A DNA stretch of 64,000 bases from Meconema thalassinum (lineage: Eukaryota > Arthropoda > Insecta > Orthoptera > Tettigoniidae), in NCBI GenBank assembly GCA_946902985.2, contig OX336395.1, forward strand, positions 13,432,708 through 13,496,707, read 5' to 3'. Below the pieces are notes generated by a model that was not told where the DNA came from, did not search any database, and saw nothing but the letters and a program-made list of their open reading frames with translations. The translations under genes were made by a program, and so were the position numbers. This document shows, piece after piece, positions 33,301 through 44,699 of the stretch. How positions within the stretch are numbered: the first letter of the stretch is position 1; every line of letters starts with the position of its first letter.

Positions 33301-33827
33301 CAAAATACAAGAAAACCCGTTAGGAAACGTAGTGAGTGTGGTAACTATTACTGAAACATATTAAGGCATTAATCTGAAATAAAAACTATTCATTTTAATG
33401 TCGCAAAACTTAGATATGACTATACCATCAACAAATATAGTATTGTTCCCCCAAACTAATCTATCTTCGTAGATTATAGATTCTCGCCGCTATGGATTAG
33501 CCCTTATGGTGCCGATATATATCGGTCGAGGGAGCATCTGATAAAAATGCCATTGGCCGATCCATGGATTTGTTTGTTTTATTTCCAGACACACAGCGAT
33601 TTAACTAATGTAACGAAGACAACGCGGGAACCATTCCTTCTCAGATGATCTCGATAAGTTTAAGTTCCATGAATAACTGCATTTATAATAGGTATTCTTT
33701 GAACATGCTGCAGTCAACTGACTTCCCGTGTGCGATATCTTCTGAAGTATATGAGCTTATTAATATACGTGGTGATGAATATGGCTAGCTCCTTCAGCGA
33801 AGGGGCAATAAATACGGTTCTTGTGCT
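33301..33827. other. No gene recognised
   Basis: Unclassified AT-rich DNA. A short near-palindrome CCGATATATATCGG lies at 33513-33526. Nothing else stands out. Confidence 0.35.
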
Positions 33828-36800
33828 AATAGCCCAGTCAAATTAGAATTTTTCGAGGAATTAATTTCCAGAAAGCTGGAAGTCGTTTTAATACCTTCGT
33901 TTGGTCCTAAATGCATATAGGCTAAGCGGAGTGTGCACCATCCCAAGAGGTGTGCATAACTTTTGGGACTCAAATAACGTTGAAATTGTTTCCTCTTTTA
34001 TCAGGTTTTTGCATGTAGCTCGAAAACGGTACATCGGTCGGAAAATATTAAACAGTTCCATATTAAAGAAGGTTAAATTCTGCGCCGAATGAACATCTGA
34101 ACCTCCAAATTCGGTTCACTCGTATAGCCAAAATCGATAGCTGTAGATAATAAAATTTCACGTTATATAGACAATTTAGCTAAGTCCTATTAATTTCAAA
34201 TGACTAGTTAACTAATGTAATCACAAAAATTAATAATATTTAATGAAATTCCGAAAATAGCGAATCTTTCCGAAAAAAAAAGGCATATTCGTGATGATGT
34301 AAGTACGAAAATTCGATCTACCTTCTCTGATCACTGCTAAGAACATTTCAATTCAAATATCTAAGATATACGCAAATCAGTAAACTAGTTATATAAATGT
34401 AGACACTCTGAGTAGTGATTCGGAGTAGTACGAATGAAAAACAATTTAATTAGAACAAAGTTGTATATTGACATTCTTTAATTAGTAACCATTATTAATA
34501 TTAATTAATACAGTAATAGGAACATTTAAAATTGACATACATTGTTAAAATATGAATAGAAACATGTTATAGAAATCAATAGTCACGCAGCAGAAAATAT
34601 GGCAGCATTCATGCTCGCATTTTCTTAGATGTCGATGGCCCTTCATCTACAAAGCTCTCAAGCTGGGCTGGCATGTCGAGCCACTGTTCATCGAGATCAT
34701 CTTCAAAGGGAATGTCCTCACCTATTTCTGCTTCTCCGGCGATCGGCATGTGGGACACACCCTTATCCTTGAATGGTGCTGAATTCGAGCAGGACTGGCG
34801 GTGGCAGTTGAGGCAAATTGTTGAACATTATACCAACTTTCCGGCAGCTGCAACTCGCTGCACTCCCTTTCTTACATCCACAGGATTTTAGCTGGAGCTA
34901 GATCATTGGTGTTCATGGTGGGGAGCAGGCCATGGTCCGTCCTCTTCCAACCCCAGTTGAGAGGATCCTTTGGTCTATCATACCAGCCTTGGATTTGGTG
35001 GTAGACCCACAGAATATCTTGGGTGGTGGCTGCGTTTGTTGATGGTAGAGAGACCTGATTAAAAGTTGGCATTATGAGGGATTTTGAGAATATCTCGTGG
35101 CGGATTTTGTCCAAGGAGGTCTCATTGGCCATAGGTGAATATTGGGCCGCCAGGAATAGTTGACCTGCTGAAATGAGGTCCTCAGGATCAGCATCTGCAT
35201 GGTGGAAAACCTTGACAGCCTCCTGTAAAGCCGTGTTGTATTCAAGGAGTTTGACACACTTCAACTTCCCTTGACGATAGAATGCACACCCACTGATAGC
35301 ATGTAAGAACAGTAGGTTCTGTTGACAGCAGACGAGAAGTTGAAGAACCTCGGAGAGTAAAACGAGTTCTGAGAGGTCGCCTTTGCAGGTTTCATGAGGT
35401 AAATGTTTGAATTCGGTGCTTTGGCAGTTAATAGGATCAATAGATCGGTGTCCTCTCCGATTATTATGACCGTCGCAAAGTTCTCTGCCACTTGAATGGC
35501 GGTATTGATGATGAGTGTGTCAGCATCCTTAAGAGCTTGCCTCACTTCAAACCCCAGCTGTAAGAATTTCTCACGCAGCATGGAGATAAGCCGTTCTTTG
35601 TTGCTGTCGTTGGACAAAAATTGTTCTTTCGGCATGGTTTCAGTCATCGTTTCAGTGAACACTACGTTAGAAGAAGAGTGCTTTCTTTTACGGCGAAGAC
35701 GCTCAGCTTATTTTCTATTCTTTACTGATGCATCATCAGGGTAGTGGCAGGGTTGTAGTATTGCTTAAAGTTGTCAACATATTATGAGAGAATTGTTGAA
35801 AAATTTTCCTTGGATTCCCAAACCACTCGATGTAGAAGGAACCCCCCAACAATTACAATGGCACTACCTGCAAGAGCTGGTGGATCAGTAACTGGTGAAA
35901 ATAAATTGTAGAACACAGATTTCTTTGTTTTCCGCATTCCTGTTCCATCAAAGATAGAAAGGGGATAAGCAGCTAATTCAAACAAATAATAATGTTTGAA
36001 CAGTTGCTCAGTTTTTTAAGAAGTGTTATGCGTTGGAAAAGTGTATTTGGATTTATGGTATATCTTCTCCGTGAATCCTGACTTTCGTGTTGAAAGCTTT
36101 TCTAGGAACTACTCTGTTTTTTTCGTAGAAACTTGACACTACTGAAGTCGTTGCCAATAATCTTAGCAATTCAATGAATCCCTTTTTCAAACGCTTCATG
36201 GCAGCCAATTTTCGCATCGCCAGTTACTCCTGTGCTAATGAACATCACAAATTGTCCAGTTGGGATGGGATAGTGAGATAAAAACCAGTCAAGAAGGATC
36301 GCAACATCTGCATCGTCCCTCTGTACCTTTGAAAACCTAGCGTCGACGTGCTGCTCTGAAGTACCATACGTCAAGCCACAAAAGTCTTCCACTTGTACCG
36401 CTTTCATAGACCTCATTAACACCTGCTCAATCGTCTGATAGGTAGATACACCAGACTAGAACTCGTCAGACCTTCTGATGAAAAATCAGCTGTTTCGTAC
36501 ATTTTGGCAGAGTTCGTATAACAACTTTGTATGAAAGAGCTGATTTTATTTTCACGATTTCAGAGTTCAATAGGAGAACTATTCCGAAGATATGTGGTCT
36601 TGAAAAGTCGCAAAATGTAAGTTTGCGCCTAAATGAGAAATTTTCCCAGGTTTGAACTTTTGATTTCGGCTGTGCCAGTGAACCGAATTTCAAGTTTTAG
36701 ATGTTCAATCGGACCAGAATGTAACCGTCTTTAATATTGAACTGATTGATATTTTCCGTCCGACGTACCTTTCTAGAGCTACAAGCAAAAACCTGAAAAG

Positions 36801-36975
36801 AGGAAAAATGTCAAGGTTATCTGGGTCCCAAAAGTTATGCACACCTCTTGGGATGGTGCAAACTCGGATTACACGCATTTAGGAAAAAACGAAGGTATTA
36901 AAACAATTTCCAGCTTACTGGAAATTAATTCCTCAAAACACTTTTTTTTAATCTAATTTGATTTGCCTATAAGTG
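33828..36975 (-). mobile_element. DNA element with roughly 0.3-kb terminal inverted repeats carrying a PIN-like gene
   Basis: 33828-34130 matches the reverse complement of about 36665-36975, with small indels. Shared stretches include CAAATTAGA, GAGGAATTAATTTCCAG, TTTTAATACCTTCGTTT, CACCATCCCAAGAGGTGTGC and ATAACTTTTGGGAC. The 3.15-kb unit holds one decayed gene on the minus strand and nothing else. The extreme ends (AATAGCCCAGTCAAATTAG left, TATAGGCAAATCAAATTAG right, inverted) are my estimate; no target duplication could be fixed. Confidence 0.75.
34780..36422 (-). pseudogene. PIN/FEN-like protein of a mobile element, decayed
   Basis: Minus-strand pieces in order: 36422-36171 (FCGLTYGTSEQHVDARFSKV, WFLSHYPI, FISTGVTGDAKIGCHEAFEK). 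About 36150-35950 is shifted, with a VNPxxLFQRIT-like stretch. 35985-35782 gives ELAAYPLSIFDGTGMRKTKK then PALAGSAIVIVGGFLLHRVV. 35700-35262 gives KRKHSSSNVVFTETMTETMP, ISMLREKFLQLGFEVRQALK, DADTLIINTAIQVAENF and ATVIIIGEDTDLLILL. 35264-34872 gives KCVKLLEYN, VKVFHHADADPEDLISAGQL and WGWKRTDHGLLP. A Cys-rich end follows (CGCKKGS, CSCRKVGI). Related proteins are common in arthropod and cnidarian genomes, usually uncharacterised. The GGxLLH, DAD and GEDTDLL acidic motifs look like a PIN/FEN nuclease fold. The usual GCDTTS motif is lost here. Confidence 0.7.
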
Positions 36976-37339
36976 AAGTGTGTGAGAGTGAATATTCTAC
37001 TGATGGAGACGGCTTTGATATTACTGACGTAAATCCAACTAATGCCGGAGGACTGTAAACGTATATCATTGTATAAATTGATCGTACTCAATACCTATTT
37101 GATAAAATTACTCTATGCTAGGGATATTTATAAACAATTAAATAAATATTAACATTTTTATCACAAAAGATACTATTTAGATTGTGCAGGCTGTCAAATT
37201 TATATTAAGATTTCCAATTATTTTCTTTCTCACAGAATTATTTTTAAAATTTTTATTTATACCCAAATGAAGGAAATTGTTATTATTTAGCTCCTAGTTC
37301 GTGAATAATTTGTTTACCTGCTAGAAAAAAACACACTAT
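36976..37339. other. No gene recognised
   Basis: AT-rich spacer between the inverted-repeat element and the next LINE. Confidence 0.35.
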
Positions 37340-38375
37340 CATGAAAACTAAATTGTTTGACATTTTGAAAACGATTGGAATAAAGTACAGGGACAGGAGG
37401 GTGATCTACAATCTATACAGAAACCAGACAGCAGTCATTCGAGCTGAAGGACATGAGAAATAAGCTGGTATTCAGAAAGGTGTAAGGCAAGGCTGCAACT
37501 TATCACCCATACTTTTCAATCTTTACATTGAACAAACAATGAAGGAAATTGGAGAAAAATGTAAAGTGGGAGTGAAGATTCAAGGAGAAATAATTTCAAC
37601 TCTGAGATTTGCCGATGACATGGTCATCTTGGCCGACACGCCTGAGGTTTTGAATGAGTTTTTGAATGGTATGGACTCCGTCTTGAGGAATGAATTCATG
37701 ATGAAGATTATTAAATGTTAAAACAAAAATATTGGAATGCAGCCGAAATAAATCAGAAACCTCTAAGGACATCAAATTGGCAGGTGAAAAACTAAAGCCA
37801 GTAGGAGACTTCAGTTACTTAGGAAGCAAAATAACCAGTGATGGACGAAGCAAAGAGGATATAACAAGTAGGTTAGCTCAGTCAAGGAAAGCATCTCTAC
37901 AGAAAAGGAATCTGTTGACATCGAATACAGATTTAGGTATTAGGAAGTAATTTTTGAAGGCCTTTGTCTGGAGCGTGGCGATCTATGGAAGTGAAACTTG
38001 GACTATTGGTGTAGCAGAAAAGAGGAGAATTGAAGAGATAATAATGTGGTGTTACAGGAGAATTATGAAGATCAGATGGGTAGATAGGGTTACAAACGAA
38101 GAGGTATTAAGACTAGTGGGTGGGGATAGATGTTTCTGGCGGCTGCTAATGAGGAGAAGAGATAGGTTGGTAGGACACATACTAAGACACCCAGGAAGCA
38201 AGCTTAGTTAAGGAAGGAAGGGTCGAGGACAAGAACTGTAGGGGTAGACCAAGGTTAGTATATGTTGAACAGATTGCCTCGGATGTAAGGTGTGATAGCT
38301 ATATAGAGATGAAACGATTAATCCAGCACTGGGAGGCATGGAGATCTGCATCAAACCAGTCAAAGGATTGAAGTC
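37340..38375 (+). pseudogene. 5'-truncated LINE: RT palm to C-terminus
   Basis: Starts inside the RT domain (KLFDILKTIGIKYRDRRVIY, NLYRNQTAVIRAEG). A TAA follows, then AGIQKGVRQGCNLSPILFNL and YIEQTMKEIG. The frame at 37539 carries LRFADDMVILADTPEVLNEF with catalytic FADD at about 37606-37617. The next piece has FSYLGSKITSDGRSKEDITS. After a stop at 37948 the C-terminal part reads VAIYGSETWTIGVAEKRRIE, WCYRRIMKIRWVDRVTNEEV and RRRDRLVGHILRH. This RVTNEEVL...GHILRH order is typical of yet another RTE/jockey-like LINE subfamily. It ends near 38375 (a TTGAAGTCTC-type end). Confidence 0.88.
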
Positions 38376-38399
38376 TCAAAAAACATCTTGAACAAGTAG

Positions 38400-38640
38400 T
38401 TCGGTGAAGATATATACAGCCTATTTTCATATATCCTACTCATAATAATTGCTTCTATCAACATACAAAATTTCAGTTTGATTGCTATAATAGATTCGTA
38501 GATATTGAGAACCGACTAAATATTGCGGATGGTCGCCATGTTGGACTTTTATATATTGAACCCGAGGGGGTTAGGCTGACTGGTATCGAACGTGGATCTC
38601 GGAGATAAGTTGAGCTCAGAATGAAGGTTCCACCGGGGAA
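38400..38640. repeat. Fragment of the YY1-site repeat family
   Basis: CAAAATTTCAGTTTGATTGC, then TTCGTAGATATTGAGAACCG and GGATGGTCGCCATGTTGGA match the monomer at 42585-42660. The left end has CCTATTTTCAT, like the hairpin end seen at 43523. Confidence 0.6.
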
Positions 38641-41600
38641 CGAACACGAGATCTGTTGAGGGAGTTTTAGTTGTAAAAACCCCTAGAGGAAATTACATAT
38701 GTAATCACTGGTGTGATATCAAATGATGCTGACATTATTTATTAAAATAACGCAGGGAAATTGAGTGGAATACAGCATTATTGGGTTGTATGAAGTAAGA
38801 TATGCTGCATTGAGCACAGAAGTTGGAGAGTTTGACATTTTACTAATGGCCTCAGAATTGTGGGAGGAGACTCTTGGAGCCGTGTCACTCTCGCTGACCT
38901 ACTTATGTCGTCTGGAGCAGGTCGGGGGGTGAAATAATGGCCCAGTTCTTCCCCGTTTCAGAATAGAAACGAGAATGGAAGGGGAAGATCCCAATGAAAA
39001 TTAATTATATCTCGTGATTGGAGCAACGCAGTGACACGAGAGTTGCACTCAGGTGAATCTTTAGCCAGGAGGCTAATTATCGAGCCTTTAAACTGTGAAA
39101 TCAAGGCATATTTAATGGACCGCGCAAGAACACAGGACTATTGGTGTTCGCGGCGTGACCTGACTAGGTCGCCGGGGATTTTTACAGGACGCCGCGTACC
39201 CACGCCATGGCAAAGGTAATTAATATTAATTAATTGGCTGATCGATCCTCGAACACGCATTCAGTTTTGGGATCAGCGATGAAAAAGGAACAATATGAAC
39301 AGTATTTCAAGACCAGAATCATCCTGGGAAAGATGACACAAGGAGGGAATCCTCGGTCTACTTTTTCTTGTGAAACGAATATAAGGGGGTGGAGTCAAAC
39401 AGTTGTAGTCAGTTGGAACAGACTCTGGCGCGGAGCGTATGTCGCTCTGGCCCAGGGGAGGACGCGCACACAAAGACTTGAACATTTTAGTGATAATCAG
39501 TATATTCGCCGTGCAGTGTAATGCACATATTGATAATATAATCATGCATAGTCATGAAGTAATAATAAGTACTGTAATCAATAGACTTTATTATGCCAAA
39601 TGCGTGTTACCGAAGTCAAGGAGGGATGCTCGGACTTCAGATTGGGAAGCCGTGCAGTAAAACTGTTATAAGACTTCTACTAAGGACAGTCATGCCGTAT
39701 GTGTATAGTCGGCAGTACGAGCAATTGTTAGTGTTCACATAGGATGTACCGTGTGATATACTAGGCAGAACTATTGAAAGTAATAATTTGTGTAAATACA
39801 ATGTACAATGTTGAGCGCAGTGTATAAAATATTGACTGGTTATACAGATCATAGTATGCCGGACTGCGCAGGCATAAACTTTATGATGCGATCGGTGAAA
39901 TGCCATAAGTATACCAATAATTAACGTTCATGATGATATGTAAGCATATTCATGCCAAATCAGGAAGGTTATCGTAGGAGAAGTGATAGACAGTTGGTGA
40001 ATCCGTAGGCAGACAATTGAGACTTTCAATCAGGATATGGTAGGAGCGTGGAAGAGTCCGTCAGCACCTGCAGTTCTGATATCTTGCCAGGAAATTTCAA
40101 CCAGTAAGGAATGTAAATAAGTGACGTGTGTTTTTGTAGTGATCATATGTGAAATATCTTTTAAATTAATATTATAACAAGTGCTATAAAGTGTCATGTG
40201 TAATGAAGCGATAGCTTCATCATAGAAATGAAAAGTGTCGTGTGTTTTGTGAAGCAAAGGTCATATAAAATGTGTATTATCAGTGTAAAAATGCCTCGCT
40301 AATTATGCAAATGGCAGGCGATACTGGAAGATATGGGTGGTTGGAGCCACCTGGATAAGCCTATGTAAGTACCCCACAAATCATGATGTTATAGAAGTTA
40401 TAGCCCAATGCATGTAATGTGATTTCAGAATTATAAATGTGCCAGTAAGAATCAATAATAATAATAATAATAATAAATATAATGAAAGGTATAAATGAAT
40501 ACATCAGGATAAAATGTTGTAAGCAAGAAATATTTACGCTAATTGGAATAATTATCGATCCAAGCAGTACGATTATACATTAAGGGATGAGAAAAGAGTT
40601 AATATCAGAATATATTGTGTTAATGGGAATATAATTATGCAAGGAAATGGAAGAGTTTAACAGTGAATTGAATTTGTAGCTTGTGAATAAGCTTGTAGAG
40701 TAATTGATAGAGTTCTCTTACTAATTAAAGGACGAGATCATAGCATCGGGTCATGGAGCCAGGTAATCTGTTCGACGTGTAAAATCTCGTATAGCCTAGG
40801 GCATACAGAGATATTTATTTTGTGCCAGAGTGTATTTAGTGCTGTACCCTAACTCTGATGATGGATATGGAATGTTCCGGGTTCGAATCCTGTGGTAGAT
40901 GAGGGGAGAACAATGGAAAACTCTGCACCATACCTGATCGACCGAGAACTTGTTATTGAATGATTCGGCTCTTGTGAAGTGAATCTTATTGACGGCAGCG
41001 GGTGACTGACCGTAGCATTTATTAAGATACCGGCTAGCCAACTAGACCTGTGTTTGATGAATCTCGTGCCTTCATATAATGAAACGGACCTATTGAGGCC
41101 AGTTATTAATATCCTAAGGTTAGGAATAAATGTTTTAAGCTCGTCCAGAACCTAAATTGCATACCATTCAGTTTAAACCATATGGGATCACGTGGGTCAT
41201 TGTGACCACACTATTGTATTTAGAATCATGTTATTGCTTGGGGGATAAAAGCCAGGAGTCAGAAAGCGAGGGACGGTTCACTCCCGCCATTGTATACGAG
41301 CTGCTCAAAGGGGGCTGAGTTGTAAAACGAACAGTGAAGGTTAACGTTTTGAAAGGACAGATTTGAGACCATGCTTGTAATGAAAGGAAGCATTGTTATA
41401 TTGTGTAATGAATCTGTGTGGTTTAAAAACACATTGGTAATCATAGATCACCCTGATGATTTAAAATTTTAGCAATCTTACGAATGGTTGGAAGTTGCAT
41501 TTTATACTGAAACTGACACGAATTTATGAAGTTGGGCACTAGACGCCACAGGCTACGCTCGCAAGGGTAGCTTAATAATACCATCCGACACAGCGATAAC

Positions 41601-42130
41601 GGAAGTTGGAATTGAAATCACAACGGCATGCAGTGGAACTATAAAAAAGGAAGGAAGTTTAGGGGTAGATATACATAATTATGGAGTTGCAAGTAGATTT
41701 GTTGTGCAACCCATGAATTGGCTAATGCATGATAAAGCATTTGGTGGGGAGAGAGAAACAATACACAAACGGTACACATAATGTAAAAGTAAGATGAGTT
41801 GTAAGAAACAAGTAATTTTGTGAAATTAAAGAAGTCACACAAGGTGACATAAGTGTAAAAGTACAGTTTTTGTGAAAATTACATGTGCATCAGCGCACTA
41901 GAGTGAAGTTTGAAGTCAACCTAAGGGTAAAGGATTGAATAATGATATGAATTTAATATGATAAATTATATGAATAATTAGTGGATTGTGGGAGTAACTT
42001 TGTTTTGTTTGTGTATTATATTCGTTGGGATTATGTTCTTATGTTTGAAGCCATGATTTAATGCTGAATTAAAGTCTTTAGAATAGAGTTGTGCTTTATC
42101 ATTGTAGAGTTGATACCTTTTAGTCTCAAA
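38641..42130. other. About 3.5 kb without a recognised gene; possible LTR-like promoter sequences
   Basis: 39031-39219 is an open frame (MTRELHSGESLARRLIIEPL) that I do not recognise. TATAAGGGGGTGGAGTCA near 39380 and GGGGGATAAAAGCCAGGAGTC near 41240 both look like TATA-box plus start regions of LTRs, but no LTR pair or retroelement ORF is present. A trinucleotide AAT/ATA run lies at 40457-40478. CCGGGTTCGAATCC at 40875-40888 resembles a polymerase III B box without a clear A box. Confidence 0.3.
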
Positions 42131-42339
42131 TCAAAAATATGCAACTGCTCAGTAGGAGAACGGTACACGCCGAGAACTGAAGCTAGCTGAAGGCAGAAGC
42201 ATGTTTTCCATGGAAATTACTCACATGGGTACAATATGTAGGTCTTAGAGTTATGTACTGTTACATGAAGATTATTGTGTACGTGTAGTATTCAAACGTC
42301 AATCGCATGATTAGGACACAAGACGTAAAAACAAGATTT

Positions 42340-43554
42340 TAAAATTTCGCACAGCAGCCATCTTGTGGTTATGGACACAATTGAAAAGAAAAAAGATGAC
42401 AGTAGAATACATTTGTATAAGGATTTACTGTACCTAGTGTCACTGCACTCAGACGCTTAAATTGCGAGAAACGACCATGTGCATATTTATATTTCACGTC
42501 GTCGCCATGTTGGATTTGTGATAAACAGGTTATTAAAATTCCTATAGGTGAACTTATGTTCATAGCCCCTTTTAAACATTGAAAAATTCAGATTGATTGC
42601 TGTAATAGGTTCGAAGATATTGAGATCCATCAAATATTTCGGATGGTCGCCATGTTGGATTGTTATATGTATTGGCCATAGAGTCATGTACCTGTATAGG
42701 ATACTTATTGAGTGGGTTAATTATTCACACTTCCAATTGGATCGCATGAATACGACACAAGAAATAAAAGCTTAATTTTAAAATTCGCACAGCCGCTAAA
42801 CAATTGAACTAAAAAAGATACCAGTGCATTACAATGTGTATAAACATTTCCTGCACCAAGTTCATTGCGTTTGAATCATTAAATCGTGAGAAAGGTCTAT
42901 TTAAAATTTCAAATTCATTGGCCGCCATATTCGTTTTGTAGTTAACCGGTGTTTGTAAGTCTTCTAGGTGAACTTACTGTAGTGCACTTTATCTCCGTAC
43001 AAAATTTCAGAGTGATACCGGTAATAGTTTCAGAGAAATAGAATGCCGGTTAAATATTTCGCACAGCCGCCATCTTGAGGTTATATAAACAATTGAACGA
43101 AGTTACATGTCGATGCATTACAATATGTATACACACATACTGTACCTAGTTTTATTGCGTTTGGTTGGTTAAATCGCGAGAAACGTCTATTTAAAAGTCG
43201 CAACTTCGATTGGCCACCATGTTGGTTTTTTAGGTACCTGGTTTTTAAAGTCATATAGGTGAACTTCTAGTAGTTGCCTCTAGCACCGTAAAATATTCCA
43301 GGGTGATAACACTAATAGTTTCGGAGATATTGAATGCTGATGAAATATTTCGCACAGCCGCCATTTTGGATTGGTGAGACGTAACAAAATTTGAAGGTGA
43401 CGGTCGAGGTCATCCGGAATAGTGCTATGAACTTATCGAGATTCATTGAAATCGCTCTAGCCTACAAAAGTTATTAGGGGGGGACACACACCATCACACA
43501 CAGACAGAAGGTGATCTCATAAGCCTATTTTTTCATAAATGAAAATAGGCTTAA
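42340..43554 (+). repeat. YY1-site repeat family, about four diverged monomers ending in a hairpin
   Basis: Monomers of about 280-440 bp start with CGCACAGCCGCCATCTTG-like sequence at 42348, 42787, 43062 and 43351. Each contains AAATCGTGAGAAACGTCTAT-like and GTGAACTT-type segments, then an ATATTGAGAT...ATTTCG stretch. The end has a G-run, CACACACC, GTGATCTCAT and a perfect 11-bp hairpin (AAGCCTATTTT / AAAATAGGCTT, 43521-43552). The layout equals that of 31.3-32.95 kb. No ORF. Confidence 0.75.
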
Positions 43555-43893
43555 AATATAGGTGGGAGATAATTTGTAACACTTGTATTTTCACAAAGCT
43601 TGGCTTGGTAATTTTTGCATATTCACTTATTAATTGCTGGGCATCAATAGGGATAAGAAGTCTCTCATCAAATCTTAACCCTTTTGGTGCCAAGCATTTA
43701 ATTAATGCCCCTTCTCAATACATTTTGCAACGCACATGATACATGAAGCAGGTTAAGGGTTAATATGTGCAACTTGTAAACTCCTGTGATAGCAAAAATG
43801 TTTTGACATATGCTTATAGGTCTTCTCACCACTGTGGGTTAACTTGTGTTTCTTCAAAACATTTTTATGGGCAAATTTGGCTCCACATGTGCT

Positions 43894-44677
43894 TCAAGGG
43901 TATACCTTCTCACCAGTATGGGTTAACATGTGTCTCTTCAAACTACCAGTCTGAGTAAATTTGGCTCCGCATGTGATACACGAAAATCCCTTCTCACCAG
44001 TATGGGTTAACATGTGTCTCTTCAAACTACCATTCTGAGTAAATTTGGCTCCGCATGTGTTACACGAGTATCGCTTCTCCCCAGTATGGGTTAACATGTG
44101 TCTCTTCGATTTACTTTTCTGACTAAATTTTGCTTGGCATGTTCCACACGAGTAACGCTTCTCCCCAGTATGGGCTAACAAGTGTGTCTTCATTTGATCT
44201 TTACGTTTAAATTTGGTTTCGCATGCTCCACACGAGTATCGCTTCTCACCAGTATGGATTAACATGTGTCTCTTCAAAGTACCTTCCAGACTAAATTTGG
44301 CTTCGCATATGCTACAAGAGTTTTTCTTCTCCCCAGTATGGGTTAACATGTGTTTCTTCATATCCCATTTATAATTAAATTTGGCTTCGCATGTTCCACA
44401 CGAGTATCGCTTCTCACCAATACGGGTCAACATATGTCTCTTCAAACTACCATTCTGACTGAACTTTGCTCCGCATGTGCTACATGAGTATCGCTTCTCA
44501 CCAGTATGGGTTAACAGGTTAGTCTTCAAATTTTGTTGATTTGTTATATTTCTGTCAGATACAGTGCTGGTATTCTGTCCTCTAGTATTACATAATGCGT
44601 GTATTCTCCTTACAGCAGGATCCGTAGTATCAGGACATCCCAGCCTGGAATCATTGGTAGTAATACAATGCAGTGCG
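43894..44677 (-). CDS. C2H2 zinc-finger gene, terminal exon
   Basis: Open frame of 260 codons. It starts after a CAG at 44678-44680 (an alternative, stronger-looking acceptor at 44699 keeps the phase but puts TAA in frame). A roughly 50-residue linker is followed by tandem C2H2 fingers of the Y-S-C-x2-C-x12-H-x3-H type joined by TGEKRYSC linkers. There are seven fingers: the first has Arg in place of its last His, and the other six are intact. The frame ends at TGA 43894-43896, which falls where the first Cys of an eighth finger would be; the rest of that finger (STCGAKFAHKNVLKKHKLTH) follows in frame. Tandem fingers imply sequence-specific DNA binding in the nucleus. Upstream exons at 49.8, 57.8 and 58.9 kb join in phase. 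Confidence 0.85.
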
Positions 44678-44699
44678 CTGATAATTACGTTGAATTATC

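Noticed and set aside
34673..34891. 72-codon plus-strand frame
   Set aside because: Antisense to the Cys-rich end of the PIN-like protein, which matches the family on the minus strand.
40860..40900. tRNA gene or SINE at GGTTCGAATCC
   Set aside because: Good B box but no A box at the right distance; could be chance.
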